A stretch of DNA of 64,000 nt from Pseudobutyrivibrio sp. MD2005 (GCF_000621865.1 NZ_JHXE01000015.1:1-64000); one strand, 5' to 3'; shown: positions 42,494 through 52,052, counted from the first letter of the stretch. The notes: generated from the sequence alone by a model not told the origin. Numbers and translations are program-made.

Positions 42494-43255
42494 TTACATA
42501 GCTTCATGAATTAGATTAAGAATTGTGCTAAGGTCTGAAGCATTCATTTGTCCTGGAGCAGAAGCCTTTCCAACTGCACCAAATGTTAAGCTTGAACCGA
42601 AAGCCTCACCACATAATCTGCTGACAAGACCTGTGCCTGCCATAGACATTGTGATAATTGGACGGTCAGCATAGTTAGTTGCCATTTCCTCTGTTGCAGC
42701 AAGAAGAGTAACAACATCCTTCTTGCAAGTAGGCATAACAGCAATCTTTGGAATATCAGCACCAAGCTCCTGCATCTTACGAAGACGAGATACGATATCG
42801 TCCTTTTCAGGAGTCTTATCGAAATCGTGGTTAGATGCAACAACCTTAACGTTGTTTTCGTGAGCAGCAGCTACGATATCTTTAACGATGTCATCGCCTG
42901 TGAAAACTTCAACATCAACTAAATCAACAAGACCTGTTGCTGCAGCGTCTTTGTTAAGCTTAGCGTAAGCATCTTTTTCGATTGACTTTTCGCCACCTTC
43001 GTTTGATGTACGGAAAGTGAAGAGAAGAGGAGTATCGCCAAGAGCAACACGAAGATCCTTTAATACATCTTCAACCTTATCGAATTCGAATACGCCATCA
43101 AACCAATCAACACGCCACTCGACTACGTCGTGTGCAACACCCTTGAAAGACTCAGCAGCTTTAAGAATGTCTTCTTTTGTCTTACCAACGATTGGTACAC
43201 AAATCTTTGGTACACCTTCGCCGATAACTACATTTCTTACTTTAACAGTATTCAT
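42494..43255 (-). CDS. aroD: 3-dehydroquinate dehydratase, type I
   Basis: A 253-aa Schiff-base enzyme interconverting 3-dehydroquinate and 3-dehydroshikimate. Active-site residues are visible: the His in VVASNHDFDKTP, the lysine in IPKIAVMPTCKKD, the EWRVDWFD entrance and the GTGLVSRL loop. Type I enzymes serve either biosynthesis or quinate breakdown. With an MFS carrier and a YdiB-like dehydrogenase in the same operon, catabolic or salvage use is likely. Confidence 0.95.
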   Translation of the reverse strand: MNTVKVRNVVIGEGVPKICVPIVGKTKEDILKAAESFKGVAHDVVEWRVDWFDGVFEFDKVEDVLKDLRVALGDTPLLFTFRTSNEGGEKSIEKDAYAKLNKDAAATGLVDLVDVEVFTGDDIVKDIVAAAHENNVKVVASNHDFDKTPEKDDIVSRLRKMQELGADIPKIAVMPTCKKDVVTLLAATEEMATNYADRPIITMSMAGTGLVSRLCGEAFGSSLTFGAVGKASAPGQMNASDLSTILNLIHEAM

Positions 43256-43274
43256 ATTTAAATCCTCTCGATTA

Positions 43275-44480
43275 TTAAGAATTAGCTTCTAACATCTTAG
43301 TATATCTAAGATTTACAAATAAACCAAGTACAACACCGATAGTTGTAAGAACGATGTTCATAACCATAACACCTGATGGAGTCATCTGAGATGCAGCTGT
43401 AAGGATTGTGTAGTTGCAAAGTGATGAAGCAATCATAACAAGTGCAGTTACTGTACCCTTAATCTTAGGGAAGAGCATGTTGCAAACTGATGTTGCGATC
43501 TGAAGAAGTCCGCCTGCACCAGCCCAACCAATAGCGAAAGCTGCAACCTTGCAAACACCCTGGCTTGGGAACATAAGAACGCAAACCAATGTAGCAAGAC
43601 AGATGATTGGATATACAACGATGAATCTAACATCTTTAATCTTACGTGTAAGAATTGCTGTAACAACAAGAGCGATGAGAGTACCCATTGAGTAATATGT
43701 CTGCATGATTGATGGATCTTCCCAACCAACATTTGTCTTAGCAAAGTTCTGTGCACAGTTAAGCCATAACTGGAATGTACCTGTACATGTGAAACCGATA
43801 AGGATCATAGCAATTGACTCAAATGAGAAATGAGTATGCTTTAAGCTATCAATAAGTCCTTCCTTCTTTTCAGCTGCAGCTGCATCTGAATCTGGAAGTG
43901 GAAGGATGAAAATAAGTACAACTAAGATGATGTAAGCAATACCGCAGATGTAGAATAATCTGTTGTAGCTTACAAGTCCAGCTGCGTTTGTTGCTACAGT
44001 AGCACCAAGGAAGAATGGAAGTAACATCTGTGAAATAGCGATGAAGAACTTGATTCCCATTGTTGCAATACCTGGAGCTTCGCTGATAATCTCAGAAACA
44101 GCTGGGTAAATTCCTGTATCAAGGAATGAGTTTGCAATACCACCAACGATAGCGCAAACATAAGCAATCTGGTAACCGCCGTTTGCACCAGCATTAAATG
44201 CAAGAGCAAGACCGATAACATAGATGGCATATGAAAGACCACCGATAACAACTGAAATACGTCTACCAAGCTTATCTGATAAAGGACCTGCAAATGGAAG
44301 AGCGATAAGTCTTCCAAGACCAAGTGCAGCAGAAATAGCTGTGATTGACATTACCTCAACGCCCCAGCTTGTAGCAAGAGCCTCTTTAATTACTGACTGA
44401 CCTAAGATAGAGCAGCCAACACCGTGAATAAAATAGTTCAAGTAAAGAATTAGAGCCGCAGGATAATACTTTTTGTTCAT
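43275..44480 (-). CDS. MFS transporter, probably of quinate or shikimate
   Basis: A 401-aa major-facilitator carrier with 12 predicted TM helices. The loop 2-3 motif is PFAGPLSDKLGRRISVVIGG (about residues 58-77). The central loop (about 195-215) is short. It lies between aroD and the YdiB-like dehydrogenase in one minus-strand operon with 19-23 base gaps, so an aromatic-pathway hydroxy acid is the natural substrate guess. Specificity is not proven by sequence. Confidence 0.88.
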   Translation of the reverse strand: MNKKYYPAALILYLNYFIHGVGCSILGQSVIKEALATSWGVEVMSITAISAALGLGRLIALPFAGPLSDKLGRRISVVIGGLSYAIYVIGLALAFNAGANGGYQIAYVCAIVGGIANSFLDTGIYPAVSEIISEAPGIATMGIKFFIAISQMLLPFFLGATVATNAAGLVSYNRLFYICGIAYIILVVLIFILPLPDSDAAAAEKKEGLIDSLKHTHFSFESIAMILIGFTCTGTFQLWLNCAQNFAKTNVGWEDPSIMQTYYSMGTLIALVVTAILTRKIKDVRFIVVYPIICLATLVCVLMFPSQGVCKVAAFAIGWAGAGGLLQIATSVCNMLFPKIKGTVTALVMIASSLCNYTILTAASQMTPSGVMVMNIVLTTIGVVLGLFVNLRYTKMLEANS

Positions 44481-44503
44481 TTCAAACTCCTTTAAATTTA
44501 AAT

Positions 44504-45379
44504 TTACTCGTACTTAATTCCGAGTACTTCTTTCATGTGTTCGATTGGCATTTCTTTTCCTGTCCAAAGCTTGAATGCAGCTGCACCCTGGAATAACATC
44601 ATACCGTAACCGTTCATTCTCTTACATCCAACTTCCTCAGCCATCTCAAGGAACTTAGTCTTTGCAGGAGCGTAAACAGTATCTGTTACGATAAGGTCTG
44701 GACGGAGATAAGATGTATCTGGAAGCCATGTCTGACCTTCGAGTGGCTTCATACCCATACCTGTTGCATTAGCAAGTAAGTAGCTGTCTGCAATTTCTCT
44801 TCTAAGAGCATCAAGATCAGCAAGGTCGTAAAGTGTAGCCTTACAATTTGTCTGCTCGTTAATCTTTCTAACTGTATCTTCAGCGTTGCTCCAGAAAGCG
44901 TCCTTTACGTTGAAGATTGACATCTCTTTAACACCATCAAGAGCTGCCTGAATCTGGATAGCAGTACCAGCACCGCCACAACCAACGATTGTCATCTTCT
45001 TGCCGATAACATCGATGTCGTAATCCTTAAGTGACTGCATGTAACCGATACCATCTGTGATGTGTCCAGTTAAAACACCGTTCTCATTTGTGATTGTATT
45101 AACAGCTCCGCAGAGTTCTGCAGCAGGAGATAACTTATCAAGATATTTTCCTACAACTGTTTTATTAGGCATTGATACGTTAGAACCTACAAGCTTTAAT
45201 GCTCTAAGACCTTTAACAGCATCTTCCAATGTGCTATTATCTACCTCAAATGCAAGATATGCATAGTCAAGCCCAAGGTAAGCAAATGCCTCGTTATGCA
45301 TAGCTGGTGAGCTAGAGTGTCTGATTGGGTAAGCCATAAGTCCGATAAGCTCGGTATGTCCTGTAATTCTTTCTGCCAT
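44504..45379 (-). CDS. quinate/shikimate dehydrogenase (YdiB-like)
   Basis: A 291-aa NAD(P)-dependent dehydrogenase. Substrate residues lie in YPIRHSSSPAMHNEAF, SNVSMPNKTVV (with the catalytic Lys) and GHITDGIGYMQSL; the Rossmann loop is VGCGGAGTAIQIQAAL. The stretch after it (SIFNVKDAFWSNAEDTV) resembles YdiB, which uses quinate as well as shikimate and prefers NAD, more than classical AroE. First gene of the operon, with GGAGG upstream. It is divergent from the LysR gene, its likely regulator. Confidence 0.9.
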   Translation of the reverse strand: MAERITGHTELIGLMAYPIRHSSSPAMHNEAFAYLGLDYAYLAFEVDNSTLEDAVKGLRALKLVGSNVSMPNKTVVGKYLDKLSPAAELCGAVNTITNENGVLTGHITDGIGYMQSLKDYDIDVIGKKMTIVGCGGAGTAIQIQAALDGVKEMSIFNVKDAFWSNAEDTVRKINEQTNCKATLYDLADLDALRREIADSYLLANATGMGMKPLEGQTWLPDTSYLRPDLIVTDTVYAPAKTKFLEMAEEVGCKRMNGYGMMLFQGAAAFKLWTGKEMPIEHMKEVLGIKYE

Positions 45380-45409
45380 TTTAAATTTCCTCCTTTAATT
45401 CTTGCCCTT

Positions 45410-45505
45410 TGTTAAAATCTTAACAGTCTTTATACATATATTTTATATTGTTAGTATTAATAATTCCAATACTTCTATTGAACAGAATTAATAGCTTTAT
45501 GCTAT
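45410..45505. promoter_or_regulatory. divergent control region with LysR-type boxes
   Basis: Two dyads lie between the divergent genes: TGTTAA-AATC-TTAACA (45410-45425) and ATAGC-TTTAT-GCTAT (45491-45505). The second fits the LysR T-N11-A rule (T45492, A45504). Both are plausible binding sites for the LysR protein encoded at 45580. Confidence 0.55.
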
Positions 45506-45579
45506 CAATTGTGGTAATATTGTTTATAGTGAATAATATTTACTAATATAAACTTGTGCAAAATGCGGAAAGGAAGACC

Positions 45580-46464
45580 ATGACATTAAATCAAATCATG
45601 TATTTCTATGAGGCTGCAAGGCTGCAGCATTTTAACCAAGCAGCAGAAAAACTACATATTTCAGAGCCATCTTTGAGCCGTTCCATTAACTCGTTAGAGC
45701 AGGAGCTAGGGGTAGTATTGTTTGAAAGGACTGGAAGAAATGTTGTTCTCACTAAGACCGGAGATATTTTCTTTGAGCATGCTGATCGCATATTAAATGA
45801 AATAAATGTTGCTGATAGAAAAATGCATCAGCTGGCAGGAACTGGCGGGCATATTGATTTGGCTTATGTAGCACCACTTGCTGGTTCTTTTATCCCTAAT
45901 ATATGTAGAGCTTTCTTATTAGAAGAGTGCAATAAGGATGTTACATTTAATTTTCACCAGGAGATTACATCCAAGAGCTTAGAAGGATTGAAGGCTGGAA
46001 ATTATGATATTATCTTTGGTTCTTTTGTAAAGGATGAGCCTAGTATCAAATTTATACCTATTATGCAACAGGAACTAGTGGTAATTGTTCCAAAGGGGCA
46101 TCCACTTGAAGATGTTGAAGAAGTAACTGCAGATGTATTTGCAAAGTATCCTGTTCTTGGCTATACCAGAAAGTCAGGTCTTGGCAGAGCTACAAGAGAT
46201 TTCTTTTTGCAGAATAATATAGAGCCTAATTATATCTGTGAATCACCTGATGAGAATGGTATTGCAGCCTTGGTTGCGGCGGATTTTGGTATCGCTCTTG
46301 TGGCGGATGTTGATTCTATCTACAGAAAAGACGTTATAATAAAGAAGCTTTCGGCTGAACATAGTGTTTCACATACGGTTTATATGGCATATATGAAGGG
46401 CAGATATCAGATGCCAGCGGTTAAAAGAATGATAGATTTCATATTGGTACATTCAATGCATTAA
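45580..46464 (+). CDS. LysR-family regulator of the shikimate cluster
   Basis: A 294-aa regulator. The N-terminal winged helix-turn-helix is clear (LNQIMYFYEAARLQHFNQAA, LHISEPSLSRSINSLEQEL), followed by the periplasmic-binding-like effector domain (about 90-290). It is divergent from the YdiB-MFS-aroD operon and upstream of the OYE reductase, so it may control both using quinate, shikimate or a related acid as effector. Start ATG 45580 follows AAAGGAAG; an ATG 24 bases earlier lacks a site. Confidence 0.93.
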   Translation: MTLNQIMYFYEAARLQHFNQAAEKLHISEPSLSRSINSLEQELGVVLFERTGRNVVLTKTGDIFFEHADRILNEINVADRKMHQLAGTGGHIDLAYVAPLAGSFIPNICRAFLLEECNKDVTFNFHQEITSKSLEGLKAGNYDIIFGSFVKDEPSIKFIPIMQQELVVIVPKGHPLEDVEEVTADVFAKYPVLGYTRKSGLGRATRDFFLQNNIEPNYICESPDENGIAALVAADFGIALVADVDSIYRKDVIIKKLSAEHSVSHTVYMAYMKGRYQMPAVKRMIDFILVHSMH

Positions 46465-46497
46465 TTAAAAACAAAAAATGTATTGGATTTTGTAATT

Positions 46498-46545
46498 AAA
46501 GCGGGATTATACTTTTCTTAACATAGAAAAGCTTGCCCGCTTTTT
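46498..46545 (+). terminator. terminator after the LysR gene
   Basis: AAAGCGGG with CCCGCTTT and an upper stem CTTTTCT/AGAAAAG, ending in TTTTTC. Confidence 0.9.
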
Positions 46546-46592
46546 CTTAACAGCTCTAAACGTCTTTATTATGTAAATAGGAGCAGTCTAAT

Positions 46593-48593
46593 ATGAAAAA
46601 CAATTATCCACATATTTTTGAACCACTCACAATTCGACGCATGACTATGAAGAATCGTATCATGATGACACCAATGGGAACAAACTATGGTGATCAGAAT
46701 GGTGAGATGACATTCGTTCATATCGATTACTATGAGCAGCGTGCAAAGGGTGGTACAGGTCTTTTAATGGTAGAAAATGCCAGTGTATTTTCTCCACAGG
46801 GTTCTAACGGTACAACTCAGCTTAGAATTGATCATGATAACTTTATCCCACGTTTATGGTATTTCTGCGAGAGAATGCATAAGCATGGCGCATGTGTAGG
46901 TATTCAGATTAACCACGCTGGTGCATCTGCTGTTTCAGCACGTACAGGTGAGCAGCCAGTTTCTGCATCAGATATTCCTTCAAAGGCAGGCGGGGAGATT
47001 CCACGTCCACTTGAGAAGGAAGAAATTTACAATATCGTTAAGAAGTATGGTGAGGCTGCAAAGCGTGCGCAGACAGCCGGTTTTGACTGCGTAGAGATTC
47101 ATGCAGGTCATTCATATCTTTTAAGCCAGTTCCTTTCACCTACAACAAATAAGCGTACAGATGAGTTTGGCGGTAGCCCAGAAAACCGTGCACGTTTCAC
47201 AAAGCTTGTTGTAGAAGAGGTAAGAAAGCAGGTAGGTCCATTCTTCCCAATTTTCGTACGTATCAGTGCGGATGAGTTCGTAGAGGGAGGAAATACACTT
47301 GAGGATGCTATTGATTACTTACAGTATTTCCAGGAAGAGGTAGATGTATTTGATGTCTCTGCTGGTCTCAATAGTTCTATTCAGTTCCAGATTGATGCTA
47401 ACTATCTTCCAGATGGATGGCGTTCATACATGGCAAAGGCTGTTAAGGAAAAATATGGTAAGCCATGTGTAACAATGGGTAACATTCGTGATCCTAAGGT
47501 CGCTGAGGATATTCTTGCTAGAGGTGATGCTGATATTATCGGTATGGGCCGTGGTCTTATTGCTGATCCAGCATGGGTAAACAAGGTTGAATACAATAGA
47601 GAAGATGAGCTTCGTAAGTGTATCTCTTGTAACGTTGGTTGTGCTGGCCACAGAATTGGTCTCAATATTCCTATCCGTTGTACAGTTAACCCAGCAGTTA
47701 ATGCAAATGATGAATATTATAAGAGAAAAATTAATAAGCCTTGCAACGTTGTTGTAGTAGGTGGTGGTACAGCTGGTCTTGAAGCTGCTTGTACAGCTGC
47801 AGAGGTAGGATGTACTACATTCTTACTTGAAAAGGAAGCAGAGCTTGGCGGATTATCTGTTCAGATTTCAAAGATTCCAGATAAGAAGCGTCTTGCTGAT
47901 TTCCCTAAGTATATGATTAATCGTGCAAGCAAGCTTAGAAATCTTTTCATATTTAAGAATAACGACACTACAATTGATCAGCTTAAGAGCTTGAACCCAG
48001 ATATCATTGTTAATGCTACTGGTTCAAACCCTACACTTCCTCCAATCAAAGGTTTAATGGACCTTGTAGATAAGGAAGGTACAAATGTAGCTACAGTTAT
48101 TAAGATGATTGAAAGACTTGATACATACCCAGCAGATATGAAGGGTAAGAAGGTTGCAGTAGTAGGTGGTGGTGCTGTAGGTCTTGATGTAATGGAATTC
48201 TTTACAGAGAGAGGTGCAGATGTTACTATCATCGAGATGCTTCCTATTATTGGTAATGGTCTTGATCCTGTTACAAAGTGTGATACAGCTACAAAGATGG
48301 CTAAGTACAACGTACGTCAGATGACAAACACAGCTCTTCAGGAAGTTTGCAACGATATGTTTATCGTTAAGAATCCAGAAGGTGAAATCGAGAACATTGA
48401 TTTCGATTTAGGATTCATCTGCCTTGGTATGAGAGCTAACACACCACTTATGGATGCTATTAACGAGGAGTTTGGTGATTCTGATGTTGAAATCTACAAC
48501 ATTGGTGATTCTAAGAGAGCTCGTCGTATTATCGAAGGTACAGAAGAAGGCCGTAACATTATTAAGGTTCTTGAAAAGAGAGAGTATCTCTAA
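46593..48593 (+). CDS. Fe-S flavin NADH-dependent enoate reductase (FadH/BaiH type)
   Basis: A 666-aa old-yellow-enzyme fusion. The N-terminal FMN TIM barrel (about 1-340) includes VEIHAGHSYLLSQFLSP and IGMGRGLIADP. A [4Fe-4S] site follows (C343, C346, C350, C362 in CISCNVGC...RC). The C-terminal NAD(P)/FAD module has VVVGGGTAGLEAACTAAEVG and VAVVGGGAVGLDVMEFF. Relatives reduce 2,4-dienoyl-CoA, bile-acid intermediates, cinnamates and other enoates. Its place beside quinate/shikimate genes suggests an aromatic or cyclic enoate, but the substrate is open. Confidence 0.93.
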   Translation: MKNNYPHIFEPLTIRRMTMKNRIMMTPMGTNYGDQNGEMTFVHIDYYEQRAKGGTGLLMVENASVFSPQGSNGTTQLRIDHDNFIPRLWYFCERMHKHGACVGIQINHAGASAVSARTGEQPVSASDIPSKAGGEIPRPLEKEEIYNIVKKYGEAAKRAQTAGFDCVEIHAGHSYLLSQFLSPTTNKRTDEFGGSPENRARFTKLVVEEVRKQVGPFFPIFVRISADEFVEGGNTLEDAIDYLQYFQEEVDVFDVSAGLNSSIQFQIDANYLPDGWRSYMAKAVKEKYGKPCVTMGNIRDPKVAEDILARGDADIIGMGRGLIADPAWVNKVEYNREDELRKCISCNVGCAGHRIGLNIPIRCTVNPAVNANDEYYKRKINKPCNVVVVGGGTAGLEAACTAAEVGCTTFLLEKEAELGGLSVQISKIPDKKRLADFPKYMINRASKLRNLFIFKNNDTTIDQLKSLNPDIIVNATGSNPTLPPIKGLMDLVDKEGTNVATVIKMIERLDTYPADMKGKKVAVVGGGAVGLDVMEFFTERGADVTIIEMLPIIGNGLDPVTKCDTATKMAKYNVRQMTNTALQEVCNDMFIVKNPEGEIENIDFDLGFICLGMRANTPLMDAINEEFGDSDVEIYNIGDSKRARRIIEGTEEGRNIIKVLEKREYL

Positions 48594-48620
48594 AATTAAT
48601 TTAATCTAAAAATAATTTTT

Positions 48621-48661
48621 CAGACAGATTGAAATTTTTGTTTCAATCTGTCTGTTTTTTT
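48621..48661 (+). terminator. terminator after the OYE reductase
   Basis: CAGACAGATTGAAA pairs with TTTCAATCTGTCTG (14 bp), followed by seven Ts. Confidence 0.97.
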
Positions 48662-48702
48662 GTTACTATAGTTCGTAAAATGATGAACTAAGGGGTAATG
48701 CT

Positions 48703-49491
48703 ATGAATACACTTAAAACACTAAGAGAGCATCTTGCTCAAAGCGATGAAATTATTTTAAATGCACTTCTTATGAGAAATTCCATTGTGGAAGAAATCAT
48801 GGCTTATAAGGAGAAACATGGCCTTCAGATTCTTCAGCCAGAGCAGGATGAAAAAAGAGATGCATGGCTTGATAGAAGTTTACAGGATAAGCGCCATGGT
48901 AAAGAAGTAAAGGATATTTATAAGCATATAGTAAAAAATGCCAAGAGAATCCAGGCTAGACAATTGTTTGGATATAATATCGTTCTTATTGGCTTTATGG
49001 GGGCAGGCAAGTCTACAATTTCAGATTTTCTCAGCACATGTTTTGCTATGGATGTAGTTGAGATGGATCAGGAGATTGTTGAGCGAGAAGGAATGCCTAT
49101 TTCAGATATATTTGAAGTTTATGGAGAAGAGTATTTTAGAAATGCAGAAACTAATCTCTTGAAAGAAATGCAGGCAAAGAAAAATGTAGTTATCTCATGC
49201 GGCGGTGGTACTCCTCTTAGAGATGTGAATGTTCAGGAAATGAAGAGGAATGGAAGGGTTGTTCTTTTGACAGCTAAGCCGGAAACTATTCTTGAAAGAG
49301 TGAAGGACAGCCACGAACGTCCATTGCTTGAGAACAACAAGAGTGTAGAATTCATCGAAGAGTTAATGATGAAGCGAAGAGAAAAGTATGTTGCAGCTGC
49401 AGATATTATTATAGAAACAGATAATAAAACTGAGCTAGAGATATGTGAGGAATTAGTCAATTCCTTGTTAAAACTTGATAGCGAGAACTAA
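48703..49491 (+). CDS. chorismate mutase-like / shikimate kinase fusion
   Basis: A 262-aa fusion. Residues 1-90 are an all-helical AroQ chorismate mutase-like domain (LREHLAQSDEIILNALLMRN, MAYKEKHGLQILQPEQDEKR). Residues about 95-262 are a shikimate kinase: Walker A IGFMGAGKST, the shikimate-binding DVVEMDQEIVEREG, EEYFRNAETNLL, SCGGGTPLR and the lid HERPLL. The kinase phosphorylates shikimate to shikimate-3-phosphate; whether the first domain is catalytic is unclear. It has its own terminator upstream, but fits the aromatic-acid neighbourhood. Confidence 0.9.
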   Translation: MNTLKTLREHLAQSDEIILNALLMRNSIVEEIMAYKEKHGLQILQPEQDEKRDAWLDRSLQDKRHGKEVKDIYKHIVKNAKRIQARQLFGYNIVLIGFMGAGKSTISDFLSTCFAMDVVEMDQEIVEREGMPISDIFEVYGEEYFRNAETNLLKEMQAKKNVVISCGGGTPLRDVNVQEMKRNGRVVLLTAKPETILERVKDSHERPLLENNKSVEFIEELMMKRREKYVAAADIIIETDNKTELEICEELVNSLLKLDSEN

Positions 49492-49496
49492 TAATA

Positions 49497-49550
49497 AAAT
49501 GACTTTTTGTGGGGTATTGCCTTAAATAGCTTACAAGAAGTCATTTATTT
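49497..49550. terminator. terminator after the shikimate kinase fusion
   Basis: AAATGACTTTTTGT pairs with ACAAGAAGTCATTT (one mismatch) around a 20-base loop. Confidence 0.7.
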
Positions 49551-49630
49551 GTAGAAAATAATTCACATAATTTCCAAATAGCTGTGCTAAAGTATAATGT
49601 ATAATCGAAAAAGTATGAGGGCATGGCTGG

Positions 49631-51076
49631 ATGATTAAAAAATATGCTTTTGCTATAGTTAATTCAATAATTATCATATTTATTATTGGTGCATATTTCT
49701 TTGTTCAGGTTGGTGAATTGTCGTTTTATAAAGAGATGGCTTACAATCAAGCACGGAACGATGCAAAACTGACGGCTGGAGAAATTAATGGACAGCTGTC
49801 GTCCTTTGCTTCTGAACAGATTTTGGTTGCTAATATGATTTCTAATGATCTATTTATTAGAGATTGGTGTCATGAAGAAGATGGTGAGATTACTGGTGAA
49901 CATGCATATAAGCTTTATTCATACTTAATGGAGTATAGATTGACCTATGGGTATGATTGTATCTCTTTTGTTTCAGCATCCTCGTTGAAATACTATTATG
50001 ACAAAGGGTATTTTAAAACACTCAGTCCTGATGATGAAATAGATGCATGGTATTATTCATTTTTGGAGTGCCTAAAGTCGCAAGATGTACAAGTAGATAC
50101 TGATATGCTTAATGCTGATAAAATAAGCTTGTTTGTAAACTGTCTTGTTCAAGATAAGGGTTTTAAGACTCTTGGTGTTGTTAGTGTTTCAAGAAGTATA
50201 GAGGGTTTTCAAAAAAAGATAACGGACCTTGAGAATGAATATGATGTTACTATTTGTGCTGTTAATTTAGGTGTGAATTATAGTTTGTTTAAAGATTCCT
50301 TTGGATTCTACATGAAGCCTGAAGAGGCGGCAAAATACATGGGAATAACAGAGAATCAGGTTACACAAAAAGTAAGAGCAGGAGAATCGTATACCTGGTT
50401 TGATGGCGACACATGTTATAATGTTATCTATAACGCAGAATTAGGTTGGAATATCATCGTTAAAAAGGATATTTCAGGCACAATAGATGCGATTATGGCT
50501 AGAGTTAACCAACGAACAGGTGTTATGTTTGTTCTTGTTGGAATATACACATTGATGAGCTTTGTTTTGCTCGCCCGACTAAATAGTTTTAGCCGAAAAG
50601 CTGAAAACGTAGATGATTTGACAGGGCTCTATAACAATAAGATTTTTAAAGAAATCTTTGAAAAGTCTCGGCGAAGGAAGTTTGTAGGTAAAGAAGTATC
50701 CTTAATGATGGTTGATGTGGATGACTTTAAGACCTTTAACGATACATATGGACATCTATATGGAAATTCCATTCTAAAACTTGTTGCAGAGGTGCTTAGT
50801 GACTGCGTTGGAAAAGAAGGAATAGTAGCCAGATGGGGCGGTGATGAATTCATAGGAATTGTTTATGCCTCACCGATGGAGACGAAGCTTCTTACTCAAT
50901 ATATTTTAAGCGAGTTGAAAAAAGCTGAAACCCACAAGACTGTAACTTGCAGTTGCGGAATAGTAAAGGTTGATAATCATATTAATCTGGAAAATAATAT
51001 GCATAAAGCTGATGAGGCCCTATATGAATCCAAAACAAATGGAAAGGGACGCAGCACAATATATGAAGAAAAATAA
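49631..51076 (+). CDS. membrane diguanylate cyclase (GGDEF)
   Basis: A 481-aa c-di-GMP synthase. Two TM helices (about 4-26 and 295-317) bracket an extracellular sensor, probably a Cache-like domain, and the GGDEF domain follows (about 325-481). The active loop is RWGGDEFIGI with intact metal and substrate residues (MVDVDDFKTFNDTYGH). No RxxD inhibitory I-site is evident before it. The enzyme would link an outside signal to motility or surface behaviour. Confidence 0.93.
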   Translation: MIKKYAFAIVNSIIIIFIIGAYFFVQVGELSFYKEMAYNQARNDAKLTAGEINGQLSSFASEQILVANMISNDLFIRDWCHEEDGEITGEHAYKLYSYLMEYRLTYGYDCISFVSASSLKYYYDKGYFKTLSPDDEIDAWYYSFLECLKSQDVQVDTDMLNADKISLFVNCLVQDKGFKTLGVVSVSRSIEGFQKKITDLENEYDVTICAVNLGVNYSLFKDSFGFYMKPEEAAKYMGITENQVTQKVRAGESYTWFDGDTCYNVIYNAELGWNIIVKKDISGTIDAIMARVNQRTGVMFVLVGIYTLMSFVLLARLNSFSRKAENVDDLTGLYNNKIFKEIFEKSRRRKFVGKEVSLMMVDVDDFKTFNDTYGHLYGNSILKLVAEVLSDCVGKEGIVARWGGDEFIGIVYASPMETKLLTQYILSELKKAETHKTVTCSCGIVKVDNHINLENNMHKADEALYESKTNGKGRSTIYEEK

Positions 51077-51121
51077 AGCCAATGCTTTATCCGAGAGGAT
51101 AGAGCATTGGTTTTCTTTTTT
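51076..51121. terminator. two-way terminator shared with the end of the PHP gene
   Basis: GCCAATGCT and TATCC pair with GGATA and AGCATTGG around GAGA, followed by TTTTCTTTTTT. The stem contains the last codons and stop of the minus-strand PHP gene, so the convergent genes share it. Confidence 0.85.
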
Positions 51122-51896
51122 GGTATACAGCAAATTCTTTAAAACCACAGTTGTTTAGTATTTCAGGTAAACGATCGAAATCGGCTGCAACATCTTCTGG
51201 AGTATGAGCATCTGCTCCGAGCGTTATCAGTTTTCCTCCTAATTCGCGATATCTTTTGATAATAGAGGTCGCAGGGTTTGGGCCTTTCATGCCTTTTCTG
51301 AGAGCAGCAGTATTTACTTCAAGAGCTTTGTCTAGCTTTATAATGCGTTCAAGAATGGCATCAATAATATCAGCATAAGGCTTGTGAGTGTTATTTTTTA
51401 CAGCTTCTGATTTTGCATACCTAAATGCATAATCCAAATGGCCCACTGAGTCAAAGTTCGTAAATACGGTAATGTTTTCCAAAATGCATTCATAGTATCT
51501 TTTTAGTAGATTTTCCTCTGAATCTCTCTCCCAAAAGCTGTCAAAATATGGATCCCATTTATCGACTAAATGAGTGCTGCCAATAATAAAATCATATGGA
51601 TAGCCGTTTATTGCCTTGTTACACTCATCTTTTATATGAGGCTGAATTCCAATCTCAAGCCCAGTAAGAATAGTGAAATTCGAAGATGAGTTTTCCATGG
51701 CAAGCTTGTGCTGAGAAGGATAGTAGTGCTCTAAATCCAAATCAAAGAAACCATATTCCTTTGGATAATCTATATCCAGATGATCTGTAAAGGTGATTCC
51801 TGAAAGATGCTTTTCTTTTGAAGCATTAATCATATCTATAGGATTTGCATCGGAATCGCCGGAAAAGTTGCAGTGCATGTGATTGTCCCAAAGCAT
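51087..51896 (-). CDS. PHP-domain histidinol-phosphatase (HisJ-like)
   Basis: A 269-aa metal phosphatase of the PHP superfamily. Metal ligands are seen in DNHMHCNFSGDS, GITFTDHLDI, LEIGIQP, GSTHLVDKWDPY and TLGADAHTPEDV. Length and order match HisJ/HisK phosphatases that dephosphorylate histidinol phosphate. No other his gene is nearby, so a different phosphoester is possible. The ribosome site (GGAGG) precedes the minus-strand ATG. Confidence 0.9.
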   Translation of the reverse strand: MLWDNHMHCNFSGDSDANPIDMINASKEKHLSGITFTDHLDIDYPKEYGFFDLDLEHYYPSQHKLAMENSSSNFTILTGLEIGIQPHIKDECNKAINGYPYDFIIGSTHLVDKWDPYFDSFWERDSEENLLKRYYECILENITVFTNFDSVGHLDYAFRYAKSEAVKNNTHKPYADIIDAILERIIKLDKALEVNTAALRKGMKGPNPATSIIKRYRELGGKLITLGADAHTPEDVAADFDRLPEILNNCGFKEFAVYQKRKPMLYPLG

Positions 51897-52023
51897 TGTT
51901 ACACCTCCATAAGAACCATTGTTTAATCAGGAAAATTCTACCATAAGTTTGGTTAGGTGAACTAGTAAAAATACTTATAAATGAATAACTTTGAGAAAAA
52001 TTTAACAATATTTCAATTTGGGG

Positions 52024-52052
52024 TTGAATTATATTTGCAGATTGTTTAAAAT
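52024..52052 (+). promoter_or_regulatory. promoter of gapA
   Basis: TTGAAT (52024-52029), a 17-bp spacer and TAAAAT (52047-52052), 70 bases before the start codon. Confidence 0.6.
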
